NCBI RefSeq assembly: GCF_020544405.1
Contig: NZ_CP065410.1
Span: 310,001 to 374,000 of the forward strand
Source of the DNA: Pseudomonas sp. IAC-BECa141
GTDB lineage: Bacteria; Pseudomonadota; Gammaproteobacteria; Pseudomonadales; Pseudomonadaceae
Reading direction: 5' to 3'
DNA: 64,000 nt
The notes beneath the pieces are model-generated. The model did not search any database, was not told the DNA's origin, and was given only the letters and a program-made list of their open reading frames with translations. Position 1 is the first letter of the stretch. Every line of letters begins with the position of its first letter. Below, one piece after another: positions 43,178 to 52,999 of this stretch. A program made the translations under genes and the position numbers.

Positions 43178-43532
43178 GGGCGAGTCCTTGTAAGTAGTCG
43201 AATTCGTGATTTAGCCGGGGAGTATAGCGCTGCATCAACCCTCGCTGTTGCGGTGCCCCGTCAGCCCGCTGAACCGTGATGTACAGCGCTTCGACAACGA
43301 TCGGCATCGGGGTTCCCCGGCGTCAGGAGATCAGATGACCCAAAAAAGGTGATGTCAGTTTGGTTTTTCTGTCACGTGCAAATGGTAACCTTCGCCCGTT
43401 CGTCCGCCCATCTGCGACTTAACGTCGCGCTTTCAAGGAGCTTCACCCGCAAAAAAACGGTCATGCCTGCGTGCATAAAGGCCGGGGGTGAGCAGTGGCT
43501 GGCGAACCATACTAATAATTGGGGGATACATA
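43178..43532. other. Gene-free stretch between asmA and the MFS gene
   Basis: 355 bp of divergent upstream sequence with no supported frame. A small hairpin GCGAC/GTCGC lies at 43420-43434 and a GGGGGA ribosome binding site at 43521-43526. No clear promoter pair was seen. Confidence 0.5.
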
Positions 43533-45197
43533 ATGAGCACGACCATTACGGCGGACGGCTTCAAAGCCGATCAGCCCGGGTTCCTGTCCAAGGAACGCAT
43601 CATCGCCAAGCCCGGTTTCAACCGTTGGCTGGTTCCGCCGGCCGCTCTGGCCATTCACCTGTGCATCGGCATGGCCTACGGCTTCTCGGTGTTCTGGTTG
43701 CCGCTGTCCAAGGCGCTGGGCGTGACCGCTCCGGTGGCTTGCGCACCGGACATGAGCTTCATTGCACAAGTCTTCTCGTCGCAATGCGACTGGCCGATCT
43801 CCATGCTCGGCTGGATCTATACCCTGTTCTTCATCTTCCTCGGCTGCTCGGCAGCGATCTGGGGTGGCTGGCTCGAACACGCAGGCCCGCGCAAGGCTGG
43901 CGTTGTATCGGCTCTGTGCTGGTGCGGCGGTCTGCTGATTTCTGCGCTGGGGATCTATACCCACCAGATCTGGCTGATGTGGATCGGCTCCGGCGTGATC
44001 GGCGGTATCGGTCTGGGCCTGGGCTACATCTCACCGGTCTCGACCCTGATCAAGTGGTTCCCGGACAAGCGCGGCATGGCGACCGGCATGGCGATCATGG
44101 GTTTCGGTGGCGGCGCGATGGTTGGTGCTCCACTGGCAACCGCATTGATGAGCCACTTCGCTTCGCCGACTGGCGTGGGCGTATGGCAGAGCTTCGTGGC
44201 CATGGCTGCGATCTACTTCGTGTTCATGATCGGAGGCGCTCTGGCCTACCGCGTTCCGCCAACCGGCTGGAAGCCTGAAGGCTGGACCGCGCCGGCGAAA
44301 AAAGCATCGAACGCGATGATCACCCACCGTCACGTTCACGTGAACGTGGCCTGGAAGACCCCGCAATTCCGTCTGGTGTGGCTGGTGCTGTGCCTGAACG
44401 TGTCCGCCGGTATCGGCATCCTCGGCATGGCTTCGCCGCTGTTGCAGGAAGTGTTCGGCGGCAAGCTGCTGGGCAACGACCTGCCGTTCGGTCAGCTGGA
44501 CGCCGGTCAACTGGCTTCCATCGCTGCCATTGCAGCCGGTTTCACCGGTCTGCTGAGCCTGTTCAACATCGGCGGTCGCTTCTTCTGGGCGTCGTTCTCG
44601 GACTACCTGGGCCGCAAGAACACTTACTTCGTGTTCTTCGCACTGGGTTTTGCGCTGTACGCGCTGATCCCGAATCTCGGTCACCTGGGCAACGTTGCGC
44701 TGTTCGTGGCGGCGTTCTGCATCATTCTGTCGATGTACGGCGGTGGTTTTGCGACCGTGCCGGCGTATCTGGCCGACCTGTTCGGTACGCAAATGGTCGG
44801 TGCGATCCATGGTCGTCTGCTGACTGCCTGGGCCGCCGCCGGCGTGCTGGGTCCGGTGCTGGTGAACTACCTGCGTGAGTATCAGCTGAGCATCGGCGTT
44901 GAACGCGCCGCCGCTTACGACATCACCCTGTACATCCTCGCCGGCCTGCTGGTGCTGGGCTTCCTGTGCAACCTGCTGGTGCGCCCGGTGGCCGACAAGT
45001 ACTTCATGACCGACGCCGAACTGGCTGCCGAGCAGGCGCTGGGCCACGACAAGGGTGCTGACGCCAGCACCGTGCTGGAGTGGAAAGCCGCGCCGGGCAG
45101 CAAGCCACTGGCGATCGCTGCGTGGCTGGTGGTGGGGATTCCGTTGGCGTGGGGTGTGTGGGTGACCCTGCAGAAGACGGCGGTTCTGTTCCACTAA
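43533..45197 (+). CDS. OFA/OxlT-family MFS transporter
   Basis: A 554-residue carrier with 12 helices. LDVDS-free OFA signatures include AIHLCIGMAYGFSVFWLPLS in helix 1, GGIGLGLGYISPVSTLIKWFPDKRGMATG in the helix 4-5 loop, and LFNIGGRFFWASFSDYLGRKNTY in the centre. The family exchanges oxalate/formate or other small acids. The extra C-terminal helix and tail are a feature of the long Pseudomonas members. The substrate is not known. ATG 43533 follows GGGGGA. Confidence 0.85.
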   Translation: MSTTITADGFKADQPGFLSKERIIAKPGFNRWLVPPAALAIHLCIGMAYGFSVFWLPLSKALGVTAPVACAPDMSFIAQVFSSQCDWPISMLGWIYTLFFIFLGCSAAIWGGWLEHAGPRKAGVVSALCWCGGLLISALGIYTHQIWLMWIGSGVIGGIGLGLGYISPVSTLIKWFPDKRGMATGMAIMGFGGGAMVGAPLATALMSHFASPTGVGVWQSFVAMAAIYFVFMIGGALAYRVPPTGWKPEGWTAPAKKASNAMITHRHVHVNVAWKTPQFRLVWLVLCLNVSAGIGILGMASPLLQEVFGGKLLGNDLPFGQLDAGQLASIAAIAAGFTGLLSLFNIGGRFFWASFSDYLGRKNTYFVFFALGFALYALIPNLGHLGNVALFVAAFCIILSMYGGGFATVPAYLADLFGTQMVGAIHGRLLTAWAAAGVLGPVLVNYLREYQLSIGVERAAAYDITLYILAGLLVLGFLCNLLVRPVADKYFMTDAELAAEQALGHDKGADASTVLEWKAAPGSKPLAIAAWLVVGIPLAWGVWVTLQKTAVLFH

Positions 45198-45242
45198 GAC
45201 GCTGAAATTGCCGGCCTGATATCTCAGGCCGGCACCAACACC

Positions 45243-45332
45243 TGTGGGAGCGAGCTTGCTCGCGAAGAGGGTAGATCAGTCGACATCGTTGTCGGCTGAC
45301 CCACCGATTTCGCGAGCAAGCTCGCTCCCACA
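45243..45332. repeat. REPIN: inverted pair of REP sequences
   Basis: Two REP units, TGTGGGAGCGAGCTTGCTCG and its complement, face each other at 45243-45266 and 45309-45332 with 42 bp between. They form a long hairpin that may also terminate the MFS message. Such paired REPs are mobilised by RAYT transposases; none is in the window. Confidence 0.9.
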
Positions 45333-45445
45333 TTTGTTTTCAGGCTGCCTGTAATGGCTTGTATGGACATGTCTACCCGCGACGGCCGGGGGTTCTATCC
45401 GTCAGTCATTGCACCTCTCGTGTTTCTGTTTCGGCCCCGCGCCCC

Positions 45446-45451
45446 TATAAT
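45446..45451 (+). promoter_or_regulatory. -10 element upstream of the hisB operon
   Basis: A perfect TATAAT sits 39 bp before the hisB ATG. The best -35 at 17 bp distance is TTTCTG, a weak match, so an activator or a poor promoter is implied. Confidence 0.45.
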
Positions 45452-45489
45452 GGCTGCCTTTTTCGCCCAATGATTTTGCGGAGCTGGTG

Positions 45490-46083
45490 ATGGCCGAACG
45501 TAAGGCGTCTGTCGAGCGCGACACTCTGGAAACCCAGATCAAAGCCTCGATCAACCTTGATGGCACCGGAAAGGCCCGATTCGATATCGGTGTTCCTTTT
45601 CTTGAGCACATGCTGGACCAGATCGCCCGTCACGGGTTGATCGACCTGGATATCCAATGCAAGGGCGATCTGCATATCGACGACCACCACACGGTGGAAG
45701 ACGTCGGTATCACCCTCGGCCAGGCCTTCGCGCAAGCCATTGGCGACAAGAAAGGCATCCGTCGCTACGGCCACGCCTACGTGCCGCTCGATGAAGCGCT
45801 GTCGCGCGTGGTGATCGACTTCTCTGGCCGCCCGGGCCTGCAGATGCACGTGCCGTACACCCGCGCCACCGTCGGCGGCTTCGACGTCGACCTGTTCCAG
45901 GAATTCTTCCAGGGCTTCGTCAACCACGCGTTGGTCAGCCTGCACATCGACAACCTGCGCGGCACCAACACCCACCACCAGATCGAAACCGTGTTCAAGG
46001 CTTTCGGCCGCGCGCTGCGCATGGCCGTCGAGCTGGACGAGCGCATGGCCGGCCAGATGCCTTCGACCAAAGGCGTCCTGTAA
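45490..46083 (+). CDS. hisB: HisB, imidazoleglycerol-phosphate dehydratase
   Basis: A 197-residue dehydratase (single-function type). The metal ligands appear in [23 protein letters not shown] and [19 protein letters not shown]. It converts imidazoleglycerol phosphate to imidazoleacetol phosphate in histidine synthesis. ATG 45490 has GGAG nearby; GTG 45487 would add one residue. Its stop overlaps the hisH start by one base (TAATG). Confidence 0.97.
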   Translation: MAERKASVERDTLETQIKASINLDGTGKARFDIGVPFLEHMLDQIARHGLIDLDIQCKGDLHIDDHHTVEDVGITLGQAFAQAIGDKKGIRRYGHAYVPLDEALSRVVIDFSGRPGLQMHVPYTRATVGGFDVDLFQEFFQGFVNHALVSLHIDNLRGTNTHHQIETVFKAFGRALRMAVELDERMAGQMPSTKGVL

Positions 46084-46721
46084 TGCAGACCGTTGCAGTT
46101 ATCGATTACGGCATGGGCAACCTGCACTCGGTGGCCAAGGCCCTCGAGCACGTCGGTGCCGGCAAGGTGCTGATCACCAGCGACGCGGCAGTTATCCGCG
46201 AAGCCGACCGGGTGGTTTTCCCCGGCGTCGGCGCGATTCGCGATTGCATGGCGGAGATCCGTCGCCTCGGTTTCGACTCGCTGGTGCGTGAAGTCAGCCA
46301 GGATCGTCCCTTCCTCGGCATTTGCGTCGGCATGCAAGCCTTGCTCGACAGCAGCGAAGAGAACGACGGCGTCGACTGCATCGGCCTGTTCCCGGGCGCG
46401 GTGAAGTTCTTCGGCAAAGACCTGCATGAAGACGGCGAACACCTGAAAGTCCCGCACATGGGCTGGAACGAAGTGAAGCAGGCGGTGGATCACCCGCTGT
46501 GGCACAACATTCCGAACCTGGCGCGCTTCTACTTCGTGCACAGCTACTACATCGCCGCCGGTAACCCGCGGCAGGTGGTCGGCAGCGGTCATTACGGTGT
46601 CGATTTCGCTGCGGCGCTGGCCGAAGGTTCGCGTTTCGCCGTGCAGTTCCACCCGGAGAAGAGCCATACCCATGGCCTGCAATTGCTGCAGAACTTCGCC
46701 GCGTGGGACGGTCGCTGGTAA
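46083..46721 (+). CDS. hisH: HisH, glutamine amidotransferase subunit of IGP synthase
   Basis: A 212-residue class I amidotransferase. The nucleophile lies in [12 protein letters not shown] and the catalytic His-Glu in [10 protein letters not shown]. It makes ammonia from glutamine and passes it to HisF to form imidazoleglycerol phosphate and AICAR. It starts one base inside the hisB stop and is immediately followed by the DUF2164 gene. Confidence 0.96.
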   Translation: MQTVAVIDYGMGNLHSVAKALEHVGAGKVLITSDAAVIREADRVVFPGVGAIRDCMAEIRRLGFDSLVREVSQDRPFLGICVGMQALLDSSEENDGVDCIGLFPGAVKFFGKDLHEDGEHLKVPHMGWNEVKQAVDHPLWHNIPNLARFYFVHSYYIAAGNPRQVVGSGHYGVDFAAALAEGSRFAVQFHPEKSHTHGLQLLQNFAAWDGRW

Positions 46722-46982
46722 ATGGCCGTCAAGAAATCCAGGCCGCCGATCCTGACCCTCACGCCTGAGCAGGAGAGTGAGGCCAACCGCAAGATTCAGC
46801 GGTTCATGGAGGATCGTTTCGAACTGGACCTGGGTTCGTTCGAGGCGGCGGAAATTCTTGAGCTGTTTACCCGCGAAATTGCTCCGCACTATTACAACAG
46901 GGCGATTTTCGATGTGCAGACCCACCTCAAGGAGCGGTTTGAAAGCATTGAAAGCGACCTGTGGGCGCTCGAGAAAAACTGA
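46722..46982 (+). CDS. DUF2164-family protein inside the his operon
   Basis: An 86-residue helical protein with the DUF2164 pattern LTPEQESEANRKIQRFMEDRFELDLGSFEAAEIL and a conserved PHYYNRAIFDV. Its ATG directly follows the hisH stop and hisA begins 42 bp later, so it is co-transcribed. The function is unknown; placement within hisBH-hisAF is common in Pseudomonas as far as I recall. Confidence 0.8.
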   Translation: MAVKKSRPPILTLTPEQESEANRKIQRFMEDRFELDLGSFEAAEILELFTREIAPHYYNRAIFDVQTHLKERFESIESDLWALEKN

Positions 46983-47024
46983 TTTCCGAGCCAAGCTGAA
47001 CATTCAAATTTGAAGGTTTGCCAG

Positions 47025-47762
47025 ATGCTGATTATTCCCGCTATCGATCTCAAAGACGGTGCCTGCGTACGTCTGCGCCAGGGCCGCATGGAAGATTCCA
47101 CAGTGTTCTCCGATGACCCGGTGAGCATGGCTGCCAAGTGGGTGGAGGGCGGTTGCCGCCGTCTGCATCTGGTCGATCTGAACGGCGCTTTCGAAGGGCA
47201 GCCGGTCAACGGCGAAGTCGTCACCGCAATCGCCAAGCGCTACCCGACCCTGCCGATCCAGATCGGCGGCGGCATCCGTTCGCTGGAAACCATCGAGCAC
47301 TACGTCAAGGCGGGCGTCAGCTACGTGATCATCGGCACCAAAGCGGTGAAGGATCCGGCGTTCGTCGCTGAAGCCTGCCGCGCGTTCCCGGGCAAGATCA
47401 TCGTTGGTCTGGACGCCAAGGACGGTTTTGTCGCCACCGATGGCTGGGCTGAAATCAGCACCGTGCAGGTCATCGACCTGGCCAAGCAGTTCGAAGCCGA
47501 CGGCGTGTCCTCGATCGTTTATACCGACATCGCCAAAGACGGCATGATGCAGGGCTGCAACGTTCCGTTCACCGCTGCACTGGCGGCTGCCACCAGGATC
47601 CCGGTGATCGCTTCCGGCGGCATTCACAACCTGGGTGACATCAAGTCGCTGCTCGACGCCAGGGCGCCGGGCATCATCGGCGCCATCACCGGCCGGGCGA
47701 TCTACGAAGGCACTCTCGACGTCGCCCAAGCGCAAGCTTTCTGCGACTCGTACCAAGGCTGA
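47025..47762 (+). CDS. hisA: HisA, phosphoribosylformimino-AICAR-phosphate isomerase
   Basis: A 245-residue TIM barrel. [18 protein letters not shown] holds the catalytic Asp at the first strand; the second catalytic Asp is in [11 protein letters not shown]. It opens the ribose ring of ProFAR to PRFAR, the substrate of HisHF. ATG 47025 fits the family start. The gene lies 9 bp before hisF. Confidence 0.96.
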   Translation: MLIIPAIDLKDGACVRLRQGRMEDSTVFSDDPVSMAAKWVEGGCRRLHLVDLNGAFEGQPVNGEVVTAIAKRYPTLPIQIGGGIRSLETIEHYVKAGVSYVIIGTKAVKDPAFVAEACRAFPGKIIVGLDAKDGFVATDGWAEISTVQVIDLAKQFEADGVSSIVYTDIAKDGMMQGCNVPFTAALAAATRIPVIASGGIHNLGDIKSLLDARAPGIIGAITGRAIYEGTLDVAQAQAFCDSYQG

Positions 47763-47771
47763 GGACTGACC

Positions 47772-48542
47772 ATGGCGCTGGCCAAACGCATCATCCCTTG
47801 CCTGGACGTGGATAACGGTCGGGTCGTCAAAGGTGTGAAATTCGAGAACATCCGTGACGCCGGCGATCCGGTGGAAATCGCCCGTCGCTACGACGAGCAG
47901 GGTGCCGACGAGATTACCTTTCTCGACATCACCGCCAGCGTCGATGGCCGTGACACAACACTGCACACCGTCGAGCGTATGGCCAGCCAGGTGTTCATTC
48001 CGCTGACCGTCGGCGGTGGCGTGCGTACCGTGCAGGACATCCGCAACCTGCTCAACGCCGGTGCGGACAAGGTCTCGATCAACACCGCTGCCGTGTTCAA
48101 CCCGGAATTTGTCGGCGAAGCGGCGCAGCATTTCGGCTCGCAATGCATCGTCGTTGCCATTGACGCGAAGAAGGTTTCGGGCCCGGGCGAAACCCCGCGC
48201 TGGGAGATCTTCACCCACGGCGGCCGCAAACCGACCGGCCTCGACGCGGTCGAGTGGGCGAAGAAAATGGAAGGCCTGGGTGCCGGTGAAATCCTCCTGA
48301 CCAGCATGGATCAGGACGGCATGAAAAACGGCTTCGACCTCGGCGTGACCCGCGCCATCAGCGATGCGCTGGGTATTCCGGTGATCGCGTCCGGCGGCGT
48401 CGGCAACCTGCAGCATCTGGCTGACGGCATTCTTGAAGGCCACGCCAGCGCGGTACTGGCGGCAAGTATTTTCCACTTCGGCGAATACACCGTTCAGGAA
48501 GCCAAAGCCTACATGGCTCATCGCGGTATCGTAATGCGTTAA
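47772..48542 (+). CDS. hisF: HisF, cyclase subunit of IGP synthase
   Basis: A 256-residue TIM barrel homologous to HisA. The catalytic Asps are in [18 protein letters not shown] and [17 protein letters not shown]. It uses ammonia from HisH to cyclise PRFAR into imidazoleglycerol phosphate and AICAR. It is the last gene of the hisB-hisH-DUF2164-hisA-hisF unit; an imperfect hairpin (48568-48600) follows. Confidence 0.97.
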   Translation: MALAKRIIPCLDVDNGRVVKGVKFENIRDAGDPVEIARRYDEQGADEITFLDITASVDGRDTTLHTVERMASQVFIPLTVGGGVRTVQDIRNLLNAGADKVSINTAAVFNPEFVGEAAQHFGSQCIVVAIDAKKVSGPGETPRWEIFTHGGRKPTGLDAVEWAKKMEGLGAGEILLTSMDQDGMKNGFDLGVTRAISDALGIPVIASGGVGNLQHLADGILEGHASAVLAASIFHFGEYTVQEAKAYMAHRGIVMR

Positions 48543-48567
48543 ACATCCATACAGGCCAGTGGACAGC

Positions 48568-48600
48568 ATGGCGTACCCAAGGCACTCTTGGGCACGCCAT
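48568..48600 (+). terminator. Hairpin after hisF
   Basis: Two 14-base arms with a single mismatch (ATGGCGT.CCCAAG with CTTGGG.ACGCCAT) and a GCACT loop lie 26 bp past the hisF stop. There is no T-run, so termination is uncertain; it could also protect the message end. Confidence 0.45.
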
Positions 48601-48618
48601 GGATTTCGGTAGCCCGAC

Positions 48619-49374
48619 ATGATCAAACGCCTGCTTCTCGCTCTCGCCAGTGCCTCCGTGTTGTTGATCAACACCGGCCACGCCGAAGTAAGTCCCGACA
48701 CCGATCTGGTGCTTCTTACCGAAAACTTCCCGCCGTACAACATGGCGAAGAACGGCAAGAATTTCGCCCAGGATGAAAACATCAACGGCATCGCCACGGA
48801 CATCGTGCGCGAGATGTTCAAGCGTGCCGGCATCACTTACAGCCTGACCCTGCGCTTCCCTTGGGAGCGGGTCTACAAACTGGCGCTGGAGAATCCCGGT
48901 TACGGTGCGTTCGTCATGGCGCGCCTGCCGGATCGCGAAAAACTCTTCAAGTGGGTCGGCCCGATCGGCCCGGACGACTGGGTCATGCTGGCCAAGGCCG
49001 ACAGCAAGATCACCCTCGAAACCCTCAATGACGCGCGCAAATACAAGATCGGCGCCTACAAGGGCGATGCCATCGCCGAGACGTTGACCAAACAGGGTCT
49101 GAAGCCGGTGGTGGTGCTGCGCGATCAGGACAATGCCAAAAAACTTGTCAGCGGCCAGATCGACCTGTGGGCCACCGGCGATCCTGCCGGCCGTTATCTG
49201 GCGCGGCAGGATGGCGTGATCGGGCTGAAAACCGTGCTTCGCTTCAACAGTGCCGAACTGTATCTGGCGCTGAACAAGGACGTACCGGATGCAACCGTTG
49301 CCAAGTTGCAAGCTGCGCTGGATCAGATGCGCAAGGATGGCGTGGTCGACGAGATCATGGGGCGATATCTGTAA
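48619..49374 (+). CDS. Periplasmic solute-binding protein (SBP_bac_3 type)
   Basis: A 251-residue binding protein with a signal peptide (MIKRLLLALASASVLLINTGHA). The mature start VLLTENFPPYNMAKNGKNF and FPWERVYKLALENPGYGAFVMAR resemble the periplasmic polar amino acid-like proteins that stand alone in Pseudomonas. No permease or ATPase gene is adjacent. The ligand is unknown. The last 20 bp overlap the end of the convergent Vps62-like gene. Confidence 0.82.
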   Translation: MIKRLLLALASASVLLINTGHAEVSPDTDLVLLTENFPPYNMAKNGKNFAQDENINGIATDIVREMFKRAGITYSLTLRFPWERVYKLALENPGYGAFVMARLPDREKLFKWVGPIGPDDWVMLAKADSKITLETLNDARKYKIGAYKGDAIAETLTKQGLKPVVVLRDQDNAKKLVSGQIDLWATGDPAGRYLARQDGVIGLKTVLRFNSAELYLALNKDVPDATVAKLQAALDQMRKDGVVDEIMGRYL

Positions 49375-50761
49375 CCGCTGCGGGTTCAGCCGGTGGTTGC
49401 GGTTTAACTGCGACCTCCGCCACCGGCGGCTCTTCAGGCTCTTTTGCCGGTTCAGTGACGGTCGGTTCCGCGGGTTCTTCGAGCGGTTCCTTCACGCGTT
49501 CGAGTTCAGGCTCGACCGGGCAATCCGTCATATGCAGGCTGTCCATGTCGGTAAAGCTGAAATGACCTTCCACTTGTGAGCCGTCTTCGCGCAACAGTCG
49601 ATAGTCGCTCTGCAAGACGTAAACCGCCGCGAACCGGTTTTTTGCAACGAGTGCGATGACCTCTGCGTCCGAAGAGTTCACCCATTCGAAAGGTTCTGAC
49701 TCGGCGTTGAAGAAGCTGTTGTGCAATTTGGCCGAGCAGATGATGACAGGCTCAGGTAAAGACCTGCTTGGTGACCATTGATCGCCGATTTCAATACCTG
49801 TGTTACGGCAGAACTTGCGCAACGTCTCCCAGGACTGGGTACGGCCGGCCTTCGATTTGAGCGCTCGGTTCATGTCTGTACTGTTTTGCCCCTGGCCGAC
49901 AAGCAAATAGCGATCTGTTCTCTCCAGGCTGTAAAACGGTGAGGTGCGCAGTTGTTCAAGGTTTGCCATGAGTGAGTCGTTTACCGCGAACCACGGCAAC
50001 TGCACCACTCGTGTGATCTTCGCTGGTGTAAGGGCGGCAGAGGCATCGTGCCCGGTGAGTACGGGGGCGGCTGGTGGTGACTCGACCTGAAGGGGAATCT
50101 GCATCCGCAAGGCATAGGCGATGACTGGCGACGCAGGCTTGCCGTAGCCGTTTTCGCCAATGAACGTGCCCGGAGCAAAGTAGATTTCCCCTGCGGGCGC
50201 TGCGGGAGGCTTGACGCTCCAGGCGCTGAAATCGCGGTCGGCTCCGCTGCCCTTGTCGCTCCAGATCAGGTCGCCGGTACTGGCGGCGATCACCAGGTCG
50301 GTGCGCACACAACGAACGGCATTGAAGGACGGCTTGCTGCGGTCGTTGGAGCACACCAGCCCGAGAGCCACGTAACCTTGCGGAGGGATCGGCCGCCAGA
50401 CAGAGCAGTCGCCGTTGGCGTTCGAGCCGATATCGTTCCAGACGAGTTGGTAATCATCCGGCCTGCTCAGTGCAGGACCTTTGCCCGGCTCGGTATTTTG
50501 CAGATCCCCCTCGCGGACGACAGCCATCACCTTCTTATCGTTGATGTTGTCTCGTCCGGCGACAACGAGATCACCCAACGGAAAATAACCGGGTAGCAGG
50601 TCGGGAGCCGGTGTCGGACGCCAGAAACTGCCGGGTTTTGACTTCGAGCCGGTGTTGTCCCAGATCCGGTGGAACTCGGTGGTGAAATTGATCAGCAGGT
50701 TTTCAACCGCTATGGGTTCCATCTGCCGAACAGGCAAATGAAGATTGGTTTGGGTGTTCAT
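49355..50761 (-). CDS. Vps62-related protein
   Basis: A 468-residue protein without a signal peptide. Two repeats, FWRPTPAPDLLPGYFPLGDLV (two residues over a unit) and VWRPIPPQGYVALGLV, followed by FSAWSVKPP, match the Vps62 (DUF946) repeats found in fungal, plant and some bacterial proteins near insecticidal toxins. The C-terminal 55 residues are a Pro/Glu/Val-rich tail. ATG 50761 begins MNTQTNLHLPVRQM. The function of bacterial members is unknown. It stands alone between the solute-binding protein and the deacetylase pseudogene. Confidence 0.75.
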   Translation of the reverse strand: MNTQTNLHLPVRQMEPIAVENLLINFTTEFHRIWDNTGSKSKPGSFWRPTPAPDLLPGYFPLGDLVVAGRDNINDKKVMAVVREGDLQNTEPGKGPALSRPDDYQLVWNDIGSNANGDCSVWRPIPPQGYVALGLVCSNDRSKPSFNAVRCVRTDLVIAASTGDLIWSDKGSGADRDFSAWSVKPPAAPAGEIYFAPGTFIGENGYGKPASPVIAYALRMQIPLQVESPPAAPVLTGHDASAALTPAKITRVVQLPWFAVNDSLMANLEQLRTSPFYSLERTDRYLLVGQGQNSTDMNRALKSKAGRTQSWETLRKFCRNTGIEIGDQWSPSRSLPEPVIICSAKLHNSFFNAESEPFEWVNSSDAEVIALVAKNRFAAVYVLQSDYRLLREDGSQVEGHFSFTDMDSLHMTDCPVEPELERVKEPLEEPAEPTVTEPAKEPEEPPVAEVAVKPQPPAEPAAVTDIAP

Positions 50762-50868
50762 GATTGATCCCGAATAAAGAAACGGCTCGGTGTGGCCGCG
50801 ACGGGTCTCAATATCCGGGTAGCGAGGGGGCTGGCTGCGGTATCTATCTATCGCTTCGTGACAGCTTG

Positions 50869-51644
50869 TTACCGATAAACGCCGTCTTTCCCATGAGCGG
50901 CGGTGGCCCGATTGCTGCGCACGCTGATCATCTGCTTGATGTCGATCCACTCGATGCCTTGAGCTTTCAATTTCGGCAGCTCGCGCTCCAGCACGGCCAG
51001 GGTCTGCGGATAGGGATGGCCGATCATCACTGCCGAACCCTGTTTGTGCGCCAGGCTGATTGCGGTCTGCAATTGGGTCAGGATCGCCGCTTCGGTGCGC
51101 TCATCATCGAGAAACACATCCCGCGAAACGCTCGCCAGATCGATCTTCTGCGCCTGTTGCGCTGCGACGGTCTGCGCGCTGGTGCGACTGTCGACGAAGA
51201 ATTTGTGGCGGCGCTGCAACTCGCCCATCAGCCACGCCATCGCCACTGGTTGAGCGGTCATGCGGCTGCCCATGTGGTTGTTGATACCCGCGGTGTACGG
51301 GACCATTTTGAACGCGGCGTTCAGCCGTTTTTCCAGCTCTTCGATCGGCAGTTCGGGATGCCAGGCGAACGGACCGGTGGCCGGGTCCATCGGCATGTGC
51401 AGGATCACGATCTTGCCGGCGCGATGGGCTTCGCGGGCGAATTCGGTGGCGTGCGGGGTGTCGGGCATGATCGCCGTGGTCACCGGCCCGGGAGGGCCAG
51501 CACGCGGCGATCCCGGGGCAGGTTCTGCCCCAGGTCGTCGATGATCAGTGTCAGGTAGGCTTTTTGAGGTGTTGGTCTGGCAGGTTCTGCATGAGCAGCA
51601 CCCGCCAGACAGCACAGCAGGACGAAGAGAAAACGCAAAGACAT
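50869..51644 (-). pseudogene. Divergent polysaccharide deacetylase, frameshifted
   Basis: The expected product is about 258 residues with signal peptide MSLRFLFVLLCCLAGAAHA, then AYLTLIIDDLGQNLPRDRRVLALPG. That frame ends at TGA 51482-51480 after 54 codons. The rest (PVTTAIMPDTPHATEFAR ... HMPMDPATGPFAWHP) continues in another frame to 50869. One base appears lost near 51490-51494, in a run GGCCCTCCCGGGCC. The family acts on envelope polysaccharide and has the usual place after envC-ctpA. The total of 776 bp is one short of a whole number of codons. It could be a real mutation or a sequencing error. Confidence 0.88.
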
Positions 51645-51646
51645 CC

Positions 51647-52966
51647 TCAACGGCCGGACGTGATGCTCAGGCCTTTGAGCAGGCTCAGGGCCTGGGCCAA
51701 CTGGTAATCGTCATCCTGCGGCATCGCCTTGGCCTTGCCGCCCGAACCGGTTGGACGGTCCGCGCCGCCGTTGCCGTTGCCCAGGTGACCTTGCAGGTCG
51801 GCTTCCTTGAAGTAGTCGCCGTCTGCCTCGTTGGTGATCTTGGCCTTGCGTACCTCGATGTCCGGGACGATGCCCTGGGCCTGAATCGAGCGACCGTTCG
51901 GCGTGAAGTACAGCGCAGTGGTGATCTTCAGCGCGCGGTCGTTGTTCAGCGGCAGCACGGTCTGCACCGAGCCCTTGCCGAAACTGGTGGTGCCCATGAC
52001 CACGGCGCGTTTCTGATCCTGCAGGGCGCCGGCGACGATTTCCGAGGCCGAGGCGCTGCCACCGTTGATCAGCACAACCATTGGCACCGCTTCGCTTTCG
52101 TCCTTGCCGGTGGCGGAGAAGCGCAGTTCGGAGTTGGCGATCCGACCCTTGGTGTAGACGATCAGGCCTTTGGTGATGAAGTGGTCGACCACTTCCACCG
52201 CTGCCTGCAACACGCCGCCCGGGTTGTTGCGCAGGTCGAGGATGATGCCGTTGAGCTTCTTGCCGTTGTCCTTGCGCAGTTTGGCCAGGGCCTTGGAGAC
52301 CTCTTCGCCGGTCTTGACCTGGAACTGGGTGATGCGGATCAGGCCATAACCCGATTCCAGCAGTTGCGCCTTGACGCTCTTCACCTGAATCACGGCGCGA
52401 GCAAGGGTCACGTCGAACGGCGTGCCGCCGTCGCGAACCAGGGTCAGGGTGATCTTCTGGCCGATCTTGCCGCGCATCTTGTCCACGGCTTCGGTCATGG
52501 TCTGGCCACGGGTCGGCGCGCCGTTGATCTTGACGATGAAGTCGCCGGCCTGGATGCCGGCCTTCGACGCCGGCGTGTCGTCGATTGGCGACACGACCTT
52601 GATGAAGCCGTCTTCGGCGCCGACTTCGATGCCCAGGCCGCCGAATTCACCGCTGGTGCTTTCCTGCAACTCGGCGAAATCCTCGGGACCAAGGTAGGCG
52701 GAGTGCGGATCAAGGTTGCTGAGCATGCCCTTGATCGCGTTTTCCAGCAGGGTCTTGTCGTCCACCGGTTCGACATAGGCGGCCTTGATCCGGTCCATGA
52801 CCTCGGCAAAGGTGCGCAACTCTTCCAGCGGCAATGGCGCCTTGGAGGTCGCGGCAGTGCCTGCCGGAGCGACAGCCGGGGCCGGTTGAGCGGCAAACGC
52901 CAGAGGCGCGCCGATCACCAGGGCGATCGTCAGGGCCAGCGAGGTAAGGCGGGACAAATGCAGCAT
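51647..52966 (-). CDS. ctpA: CtpA-like S41 carboxy-terminal processing protease
   Basis: A 439-residue protease. It has a signal peptide (MLHLSRLTSLALTIALVIGAPLAFA), a PDZ domain (about 90-170, GGLGIEVGAEDGFIKVV), and the S41 catalytic domain with Ser in NGGSASASEIVAGALQD and Lys in GTTSFGKGSVQ. It trims periplasmic cell wall hydrolases and lipoprotein partners. It sits between envC and the deacetylase, and all three act on the cell wall. Confidence 0.93.
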   Translation of the reverse strand: MLHLSRLTSLALTIALVIGAPLAFAAQPAPAVAPAGTAATSKAPLPLEELRTFAEVMDRIKAAYVEPVDDKTLLENAIKGMLSNLDPHSAYLGPEDFAELQESTSGEFGGLGIEVGAEDGFIKVVSPIDDTPASKAGIQAGDFIVKINGAPTRGQTMTEAVDKMRGKIGQKITLTLVRDGGTPFDVTLARAVIQVKSVKAQLLESGYGLIRITQFQVKTGEEVSKALAKLRKDNGKKLNGIILDLRNNPGGVLQAAVEVVDHFITKGLIVYTKGRIANSELRFSATGKDESEAVPMVVLINGGSASASEIVAGALQDQKRAVVMGTTSFGKGSVQTVLPLNNDRALKITTALYFTPNGRSIQAQGIVPDIEVRKAKITNEADGDYFKEADLQGHLGNGNGGADRPTGSGGKAKAMPQDDDYQLAQALSLLKGLSITSGR

Positions 52967-52999
52967 GTCGAACGAACTCCTAATTTAGGTTGCCCGCGC

